NCBI RefSeq assembly: GCF_023227905.1
Contig: NZ_JALOCF010000088.1
Span: 1 to 11,076, forward strand
Source of the DNA: Methylobacter sp.
GTDB lineage: Bacteria; Pseudomonadota; Gammaproteobacteria; Methylococcales; Methylomonadaceae
Direction: 5' to 3'
DNA length: 11,076 nt
The stretch's first letter is position 1. Every line of letters starts with the position of its first letter. The translations under genes and the position numbers were made by a program. The notes below the pieces were generated by a model. That model saw nothing but the letters and a program-made list of their open reading frames with translations. It was not told the origin of the DNA and made no database searches. This document shows, one piece after another, positions 6,726-11,076 of the stretch.

Positions 6726-7820
6726 ATGAACAACGAAAAGAATCCGTTACCCGATAAGACGTTGGAAAAGCTTATCTCGCACAAAGTGCTTGATTTATTC
6801 ATCCGCGTAGGATTGATATTTTTTTTGGTCGTTTATTGCTATCAAATATTCAAGCCTTTTATCGGCTTGATGTTATGGTCGCTGATATTGGCCGTGGCCT
6901 TGTATCCCTTGCATATCTTGATCGCCCGTAAGATGGGTAATAAAGATGGCTATGCCGCAACGGCTTTGGTGCTGGTGATAATATTGAGCGTATTCACTCC
7001 CACGACCCTATTGGTTTTTTCCTTTGCGGATTCATCTACTGCCTTGGTGAAACAAGTTCAGAGCGGGACACTGCAAGTGCCTGCGCCCAGCGAATCTGTC
7101 GCCGGATGGCCGTTGGTGGGCAATAAACTATATGCATTATGGTCGGCTGCGCATACTGACCTTGGTGGCGTGGTAGCGAAATACGAACCCAAAATTAGCG
7201 TAGTCACCAAACAAGTGCTGGGCTATGCCGCCAGCGCCGGCAAGGCCATCTTGATGTTCTTGGCTGCCTTAGTGCTTTCCGGGATATGGATGGCCTATGG
7301 CTCATCTGCCCATGCGGCGGCCAAGGCCATTGCCAAACGGATAGCCGGTGACAAGGAAGGGGGAATCTTGGTCGTGCTTTCGACGGCGACCATCCGGGCC
7401 GTGGCGCAGGGCGTCATCGGCATTGCCTGCATCCAAGCCCTTTTACTGGGAGCCGGTTTTATCTTGGTAGGCATTCCCGCCGCCGGTATTTGGGCCTTGA
7501 TGGTTTTGTTGTTGGGCATCGTGCAAATTCCTGCCATCTTTATTGCACTGTCGACCATTATTTATGTGTTTTCCACGAATGACTCCACTGCGGTCGCGGT
7601 GATGTATGCTGTTTATACCCTGGTTGCCGGTATGGCGGACAATATCCTCAAACCCTTGATGTTGGGTCGTGGCGTGGATGTCCCAATGCCGGTGATCCTT
7701 TTGGGCGCGTTAGGCGGCATGGCAACCGGCGGGATTATCGGTTTGTTTTTGGGATCGGTGATGTTGGCTTTGGGATACCAATTGTTTATGGCTTGGGTGT
7801 ATCGTGAAACTGAAGAGTAA
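6726..7820 (+). CDS. AI-2E/PerM-family (YdiK-like) membrane transporter
   Basis: 364-residue inner-membrane protein. Hydrophobic segments occur at about 25-45, 48-65, 77-100, 165-190, 228-250, 252-282, 286-305 and 320-355, with a soluble stretch near 103-160; this is the usual AI-2E (formerly UPF0118/DUF20) layout. The family region near the C terminus is clear: MADNILKPLMLGRGVD (303-318), then LLGALGGMATGGIIGLFLGS. Members have been tied to autoinducer-2 export, Na+/H+ exchange or small-molecule efflux, so the substrate cannot be read from sequence. The ATG at 6726 is preferred over the adjacent GTG at 6723; the ribosome site is weak, with only scattered GAG/GAGA in 6706-6716. It appears to be a single gene. 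A decayed RND pump fragment begins within about 20 bases of its stop. Confidence 0.88.
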   Translation: MNNEKNPLPDKTLEKLISHKVLDLFIRVGLIFFLVVYCYQIFKPFIGLMLWSLILAVALYPLHILIARKMGNKDGYAATALVLVIILSVFTPTTLLVFSFADSSTALVKQVQSGTLQVPAPSESVAGWPLVGNKLYALWSAAHTDLGGVVAKYEPKISVVTKQVLGYAASAGKAILMFLAALVLSGIWMAYGSSAHAAAKAIAKRIAGDKEGGILVVLSTATIRAVAQGVIGIACIQALLLGAGFILVGIPAAGIWALMVLLLGIVQIPAIFIALSTIIYVFSTNDSTAVAVMYAVYTLVAGMADNILKPLMLGRGVDVPMPVILLGALGGMATGGIIGLFLGSVMLALGYQLFMAWVYRETEE

Positions 7821-7838
7821 AAGCTAGGGAAGTACTTA

Positions 7839-8074
7839 GAAGCTATTCGTCGACGATTCCTGCCCATCGTCATGACCTCGTTCGCTTTTGGATCTTGTGC
7901 CCTTGCTCAGGAACCGTGAGCGGCGCGGCCAGTCAACAGACTATCAGTACGGTGGTTTTTGGCGGTATGCTGTCTGCAACGCTTTTGGCAATACCGTGCA
8001 TACCGATGCTTTAGGTCATAACACAGCGATTGGCGGCTTGGACGATCGGCCGTAATAAGCACCATACCAATTAA
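7839..8074 (+). pseudogene. Remnant of an RND (HAE1-type) efflux pump, C-terminal end only
   Basis: The first frame (7839-7889) reads EAIRRRFLPIVMTSFAF, the conserved run before TM11 of AcrB-type pumps (compare RFRPILMTS in AcrB). The reading then shifts near 7888-7891 into another frame, which carries VSGAASQQTIST followed by VVFGGMLSATLLAI and PCIPML. This matches the final TM11-TM12 stretch (GGMVTATVLAIFFVPVF in AcrB). A TAG (8012-8014) stands where a tyrosine is usual after PML, and the same frame continues as VITQRLAAWTIGRNKHHTN to a TAA at 8072-8074. The roughly 1,000 residues that should precede are absent, since the fragment begins straight after the AI-2E gene. One frameshift, one stop and a massive 5' deletion make this a dead relic. 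Confidence 0.85.
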
Positions 8075-8369
8075 GAAAACAAGTTCCTTCAACCAGTGGT
8101 GGCGACTTGGTCTATAAAAATATCTAGACCACCGCGCCGACCTGCTGAAAAGACACCGTCTGTTAATCAGCTTCCAAACTTTGCCAGTTTTTTAAAAAAC
8201 AGCATCCAGACTTTCCACCAATAACTTCTATCTGATTATTTTTTTTAAATATAATGACTGGCAATACCAACGTGGTAATTGGAAAAAATGAACGCTGATT
8301 AACAATCACAATATCATAAATCTGTAACTACTTGAATATGTGATAAGTATTAGATGTTTTCACACATTA

Positions 8370-8400
8370 TTTTGCCTGCATGGGGCACTCATGGGACACT
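8370..8400 (+). repeat. Left copy of 31-base inverted repeat with paired GGGGCACT-type sites
   Basis: This begins TTTTGCCTGC and then holds GGGGCACT (8382-8389) and GGGACACT (8393-8400), two 8-base near-copies 11 bases apart. The reverse complement of 9473-9503 matches it at 27 of 31 positions. Paired GGGGCAC-type direct repeats near a tRNA fragment resemble arm-type binding sites of tyrosine integrases; that reading is inference. Confidence 0.75.
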
Positions 8401-8420
8401 GAAAAACAAAAACAAGCTCA

Positions 8421-8481
8421 TTTGACTAATTTTTAGTCAGCCCGGGGATTTAGTCTTGGGTGCGTTTAGCTGGTTTGACTA
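8421..8481. repeat. Cluster of four GACTA/TAGTC motifs
   Basis: TTTGACTA occurs at 8421-8428 and again at 8474-8481. The inverted form TTTAGTC occurs at 8432-8438 and 8449-8455. The first two make a perfect hairpin, TGACTAA (8423-8429) with TTAGTCA (8433-8439) around TTT. Four related sites in 61 bases next to the left 31-base repeat suggest a protein-binding array, for example for a recombinase or excision factor. No protein that would bind them is encoded in the window. Confidence 0.5.
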
Positions 8482-8661
8482 GCAATAGATAGGGGGTTTT
8501 TAGATAAAAAATCCGGTCTATTTGTTTTTGATAGTTACTATGGCTTTATATTTAAGCCCTTTATGCCCAATGAAGACAAAAAATAGACTACATGTTTGCA
8601 AGCCCATTGATTCAATAGGTCACAATCGGCGAAGCAAAGCTAAATTGCTTGTTCCTGCGGA

Positions 8662-9387
8662 TTATACCTTTGCACACTTTTTGTACACCGGCTCGACAAT
8701 AGCTACTACATCGTCAAATTTCCCATTCATCGAGCGCGCTGTGAAGTGGGGAGTTAGAACAACAACCTGCCCCTTTTCCTCAGCTACTTCGAACTGACCG
8801 CACTTAGACTTCGAAAAATTGAATTCGGGAAACATTCTACGGTAGTCTGCCCAATAGCCTTTGCCGTAGCAAATAACAACCTTGGGTAAATACATTCTAA
8901 GCAATTTTCGGAGCAATCTGATTCGAAATGGCTTTACAGTTTTATAATATTCATCACGCGTTTGAAATCGCCGAATTAACTCACCGTAGCACCATTTTTT
9001 CATGCTTGGATTCGGAAGCGGCATCAGCTCACAGAGCAGCGTTTGTCCAGAAGAACGAGAATGTCCCAACCTTTCAGCCTGATAATTACGAATACTTTCT
9101 GGCTTCGTATCGCCCCCTTCGAGACTCAACATGATGTAGCACATGCCACGCCATGTGCGTTGAATAACTCTTTTACCGGTGTGAAATTTTGATTCCTTGA
9201 GAAAGATGGTATGAGCCTCGGCGCAATCTTCGACATGGGAGAATTTCAAACGCGAACGGATATTGTCTTCGATATTGCGTTCGTTGCCACCTTCTTCCAT
9301 TCCAATAAACCAGACTTTAGCATCAAGACGACCATAACCAACAAATCTGAGCAAATGTTTCAGTTCAACATCAGTAATTGAATTCAT
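8662..9387 (-). CDS. Hypothetical protein, possible uracil-DNA glycosylase superfamily fold
   Basis: 241 residues, no signal peptide or membrane segment. I do not recognise a named family, but the motif order resembles the UDG superfamily. Near the N terminus is KVWFIGMEEGGNER (24-37), a beta strand plus glycine loop where UDGs have GxxPG. Then come LLCELMPLPNPS (117-128), the strand LPKVVICYGKGYW (167-179), and VVVLTPHFTARSMNGKF (208-224), which places a histidine where UDGs have their HPS motif. A catalytic Asp/Asn in motif 1 is not evident, so it may act on another substrate or have lost glycosylase chemistry. The ATG at 9387 is preferred over TTG at 9390 because GAGG (9395-9398) lies seven bases ahead. 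The gene is visibly more AT-rich than its flanks. It stands alone between the two copies of the 31-base inverted repeat and beside a tRNA fragment, so it is probably horizontally acquired cargo. Confidence 0.7.
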   Translation of the reverse strand: MNSITDVELKHLLRFVGYGRLDAKVWFIGMEEGGNERNIEDNIRSRLKFSHVEDCAEAHTIFLKESKFHTGKRVIQRTWRGMCYIMLSLEGGDTKPESIRNYQAERLGHSRSSGQTLLCELMPLPNPSMKKWCYGELIRRFQTRDEYYKTVKPFRIRLLRKLLRMYLPKVVICYGKGYWADYRRMFPEFNFSKSKCGQFEVAEEKGQVVVLTPHFTARSMNGKFDDVVAIVEPVYKKCAKV

Positions 9388-9402
9388 CAAACATCCTCAA
9401 TC

Positions 9403-9419
9403 ATACTTTATGAAAGTAT
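9403..9419 (-). promoter_or_regulatory. Perfect 7-3-7 inverted repeat just ahead of the UDG-like gene
   Basis: ATACTTT (9403-9409) and AAAGTAT (9413-9419) flank an ATG triplet. The repeat ends five bases upstream of the GAGG ribosome site (9395-9398). A plausible -10 hexamer on the minus strand, TACAAT (9438-9443), has no good -35; if used, the repeat would lie in the transcribed leader. TATGAT (9400-9405) is too close to the start codon to be the -10 if that ribosome site is used. It could be a dimer-binding operator or an RNA hairpin controlling translation. Confidence 0.5.
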
Positions 9420-9472
9420 TTTGCTGGCAAGCAACCTATTGTACTAAGGTTAATTGTGGCTTTTTATTCCGA

Positions 9473-9503
9473 AGTGCCCCGCGAGTGCCCCAAGCAGGCA
9501 AAA
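9473..9503 (-). repeat. Right copy of 31-base inverted repeat with paired AGTGCCCC sites
   Basis: AGTGCCCC occurs at 9473-9480 and 9484-9491, an 11-base period (about one helical turn), followed by GCAGGCAAAA (9494-9503). Its reverse complement matches 8370-8400 at 27 of 31 positions, the differences being confined to four single bases. It lies directly against the terminator and tRNA fragment. Confidence 0.8.
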
Positions 9504-9505
9504 AA

Positions 9506-9531
9506 AAGCCCTTACATTGCTGTAAGGGCTT
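9506..9531 (-). terminator. Strong rho-independent terminator downstream of the tRNA-Asn fragment
   Basis: Perfect 11-base stem: AAGCCCTTACA (9506-9516) with TGTAAGGGCTT (9521-9531) around TTGC. On the minus strand the stem is followed by eight T (complement of the A run 9500-9507), which makes a textbook terminator nine bases' distance from the tRNA CCA end. On the + strand there is also a T run (9534-9540), so it may work in both directions. It probably served the original tRNA-Asn gene. Confidence 0.85.
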
Positions 9532-9539
9532 AATTTTTT

Positions 9540-9585
9540 TGGCTCCCCCGGACGGGCTCGAACCGCCGACCTAATGATTAACAGT
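9540..9585 (-). pseudogene. tRNA-Asn 3' fragment (anticodon loop to CCA), probable att site
   Basis: Read on the minus strand, the fragment contains anticodon loop CTGTTAA (anticodon GTT, 9580-9582), the 3' anticodon strand TCATT, variable loop AGGTC, a T arm with stem GGCGG/CCGTC and loop TTCGAGC, the 3' acceptor strand CGGGGGA, discriminator G and an encoded CCA (9540-9542). The 5' half is missing: the bases just upstream are not the expected AATGA anticodon strand, and no TCCCCCG acceptor strand or D arm follows. Similarity stops at the anticodon loop, the usual crossover point of tyrosine integrases that use tRNA genes. It cannot fold as a functional tRNA. Confidence 0.85.
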
Positions 9586-9826
9586 AAAACGAACAGCGAT
9601 TTTCAACCGCCTGTTTCTCCATCATACTAAACACTTTAAGAGTTTTCAGTATTGCTCAGTTCCCCATCCAACTGCGAAAAGCCCAGAAAAGACCGGAAAA
9701 AGACCGCTGTTTTTTTGACCCGGAGTTGTACCGGATGCGAAAAAATGCATTTCAAAATACCTAATTTGGTTCGGGAGTTGTCGCTGTGTAAATCAACGCC
9801 ACAGCTTTCACGTTTCAGCTCTCCAT
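9586..9826. other. Gene-free junction between tRNA fragment and glcF, with short tandem repeats
   Basis: 241 bases with no supportable gene. Three near-tandem 10-11-base units lie at 9676-9706: GAAAAGCCCA, GAAAAGACCG and GAAAAAGACCG. A T7 run (9711-9717) is close by. The words GGAGTTGT (9723-9730) and GGAGTTGT (9775-9782) are also repeated. I found no convincing terminator for glcF and no tRNA 5' half. The stretch may be the inner edge of an integrated element or rearranged chromosomal DNA. Confidence 0.5.
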
Positions 9827-11023
9827 TCAAAGCGCCAATAGCTCGACCCAATGTACCACCGGCACACTGGCCTTTTCCTGTAAGTGCATCCAGCAGCCGA
9901 TGTTAGCGGTCGCAATCACATCGGGTTGTTCGGCCTGAAGCGCCTGGATTTTAGCCGCTTGTAAACGCCCGGCGAGTTCCGGTTGCAGAATAGAATACGT
10001 GCCTGCCGATCCGCAGCACAGATGCGCATCGGCGACAGTCGTTAAGGTAAATCCTAATCGAGTGAGCAGGTTTTCCACCACACCGTTTAGTCGTTGACCA
10101 TGTTGCAAGGTACAAGGCGAGTGGAAAGCCACTTTATGTGACAACGGTTGCAGGCTCGATAAATCCTCGACTTGCAGTACCTCACTGAGGTCTTTGGTCA
10201 GTGCGGCGATTCGTGCAGCTTTGTCGGCATAGAGAGGATCATCTTTTAACAACAGGCCATAATCTTTGATCGTGACGCCGCAACTACTGGCCGTTGTGAC
10301 AATGGCTTCAATGCCGTTTTCCACATGCGGCCAGCAGGCATCGATGATGCGGCGCATCATGTCCAAACCTGAGGTTTGATCGTTCAGATGATAACTCAGC
10401 GCACCGCAGCAATGATCAATCGGCACGACACCAATACCGAGGCGATCGAGCACTCTTGCCGCGGCTGTATTGATACGCGGCGCCAAGGCCGGCTGCACGC
10501 AGCCTTGCAAAATCAACATCCGCCGCTCGTGACGTGCGGCAGGCCAAGTTTCAGCGGTTTGCTTAAATGGCAATTTGGCCTTCAGACGCTTCGGCAACAC
10601 TGGCCGCAACCCAGCACCAATACCAGCCAGCACCTTAAAACGGCGCGGGTACGGCAAACTCAACAACAGCAGTCGCCGCAACAACCGTTGTGGCCATGGC
10701 CGGGAAACACGTGCTTCTATAATCTCGCGACCGATATCCAGCAGTCGGTTGTACTTGACGCCGGACGGACAAGTGGTTTCGCAAGACCGGCAAGTTAAAC
10801 AGCGATCCAGATGTTGTTGAGTCTCCTCGGTCGCAGCTTCCCCTTCCAACAAGCGCTTAATCAGGTAAATACGACCGCGCGGTCCATCCAGTTCGTCACC
10901 GAGCAATTGATACGTCGGACAAGTTGCGTTACAAAATCCGCAATGCACACAGCTGCGCAAAATGGCTTCAGCTTCTCTGCCCGTATCGGTGTGGTTAATG
11001 AAATCAGCGAGTCGAGTTTGCAT
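9827..11023 (-). CDS. glcF: Glycolate oxidase iron-sulfur subunit GlcF
   Basis: 398-residue iron-sulfur subunit of the three-part glycolate oxidase (GlcDEF), which oxidises glycolate to glyoxylate and passes electrons to the membrane quinone pool; E. coli GlcF has about 407 residues. Two [4Fe-4S] motifs sit at the N terminus: CVHCGFCNATCP (25-36) and CLTCRSCETTCP (75-86). The two CCG-type cysteine domains follow, with HCCGALSYHL (204-213) and HLCCGSAGTYS (334-344), plus GCVQP near 174. All cysteines expected for the family are present. The ATG at 11023 lies 16 bases after the glcE stop and has no strong ribosome site, so translational coupling to glcE is likely. The product typically joins GlcD and GlcE at the cytoplasmic face of the membrane. 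An anaerobic glycerol-3-phosphate dehydrogenase C-type subunit is a relative but fits less well given the neighbour. Confidence 0.93.
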   Translation of the reverse strand: MQTRLADFINHTDTGREAEAILRSCVHCGFCNATCPTYQLLGDELDGPRGRIYLIKRLLEGEAATEETQQHLDRCLTCRSCETTCPSGVKYNRLLDIGREIIEARVSRPWPQRLLRRLLLLSLPYPRRFKVLAGIGAGLRPVLPKRLKAKLPFKQTAETWPAARHERRMLILQGCVQPALAPRINTAAARVLDRLGIGVVPIDHCCGALSYHLNDQTSGLDMMRRIIDACWPHVENGIEAIVTTASSCGVTIKDYGLLLKDDPLYADKAARIAALTKDLSEVLQVEDLSSLQPLSHKVAFHSPCTLQHGQRLNGVVENLLTRLGFTLTTVADAHLCCGSAGTYSILQPELAGRLQAAKIQALQAEQPDVIATANIGCWMHLQEKASVPVVHWVELLAL

Positions 11024-11039
11024 AGGGATCGATAAGGTT

Positions 11040-11076
11040 TCAGTGGTGCAAGCGACCGGGGTTGAATAGTTTTAAA
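11040..11076 (-). CDS. glcE: Glycolate oxidase FAD-binding subunit GlcE, last 11 codons and stop
   Basis: On the minus strand the window edge reads LKLFNPGRLHH and then TGA (11040-11042). The FNPGR ending is the C-terminal signature of FAD_binding_4/GlcE-type flavoproteins, and glcE normally precedes glcF. Only 37 bases are visible, so the call rests on this signature and on gene order. Confidence 0.72.
   Translation of the reverse strand, partial: LKLFNPGRLHH

Larger units (their letters stand above)
8075..8661. other. AT-rich gene-free stretch with clustered repeat motifs
   Basis: About 590 bases with no supportable gene on either strand. From 8140 to 8370 it is AT-rich and holds only small palindromes, such as ACCA (8266-8269) with TGGT (8273-8276). 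From 8370 rightward come the left copy of the 31-base inverted repeat and a cluster of GACTA/TAGTC motifs (described separately). The open frame on the + strand around 8522-8797 mostly lies opposite the 3' end of the minus-strand gene and has no ribosome site. The composition differs from the ATPase genes and fits accessory DNA. Confidence 0.6.

Noticed and set aside
8108..8131. Inverted repeat TGGTCTA/TAGACCA with 10-base AT loop
   Set aside because: It has no T run and no gene beside it; a 7-base stem in AT-rich decayed DNA may be chance.
8522..8797. Open + strand frame of 91 codons
   Set aside because: It largely opposes the 3' end of the minus-strand UDG-like gene, lacks a ribosome site and has no recognisable protein features.
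8370..9503. Insertion sequence with terminal inverted repeats
   Set aside because: The inner gene does not look like a transposase, and no flanking target duplication is evident; an integrase-type element remnant fits better.
9540..9660. Complete tRNA gene, possibly with an intron
   Set aside because: Neither a 5' acceptor strand TCCCCCG nor a D arm is found upstream on the minus strand within about 120 bases.
1..11076. CRISPR array
   Set aside because: No regularly spaced direct repeats of 23-40 bases were seen anywhere in the window.

Overview
The window looks like chromosomal DNA from a gammaproteobacterium. A methanotroph-like (Methylococcales) source is my best guess. It rests on moderate GC content, a bacterial V-type ATPase cluster, a glycolate oxidase locus and the style of the small lipoprotein, so it is an inference and not proof.

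Left part (1-5751, + strand). This is the distal half of a V/A-type ATPase operon: subunit I (5' end cut off), proteolipid K, stalk subunit E, a DUF2764-family protein and catalytic subunit A. Spacing is tight, and A overlaps the DUF2764 gene by 11 bases. A class III-like PPK2 polyphosphate:nucleotide phosphotransferase follows 29 bases after A. Subunits B and D are not in the window and are expected upstream. The gene order would then be a circular permutation of the E-DUF2764-A-B-D-I-K order known from Chlamydia and Bacteroidetes. The K subunit has the full set of side chains that bind Na+ in Enterococcus hirae NtpK, which suggests sodium coupling.

Middle part (5752-8074, + strand). A helical periplasmic lipoprotein of unknown role comes first, then a gene-free stretch with a nested 61-base inverted repeat and a pair of mutually exclusive hairpins, then an AI-2E/PerM-family membrane protein. 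Directly after that lies the decayed C-terminal end of an RND efflux pump, with a frameshift and an internal stop.

Accessory island remnant (about 8080-9826). A 31-base sequence (27/31 identical) occurs at 8370-8400 and, inverted, at 9473-9503. The pair flanks one AT-richer gene for a possible uracil-DNA-glycosylase-fold protein (minus strand). Next to the right copy are a strong hairpin terminator and a 46-base tRNA-Asn 3' fragment that breaks off exactly at the anticodon loop, the usual footprint of tyrosine-integrase insertion. No integrase gene is present.

Right part (9827-11076, minus strand). glcF (glycolate oxidase iron-sulfur subunit) and the last codons of glcE form the end of a glcDEF-type operon.
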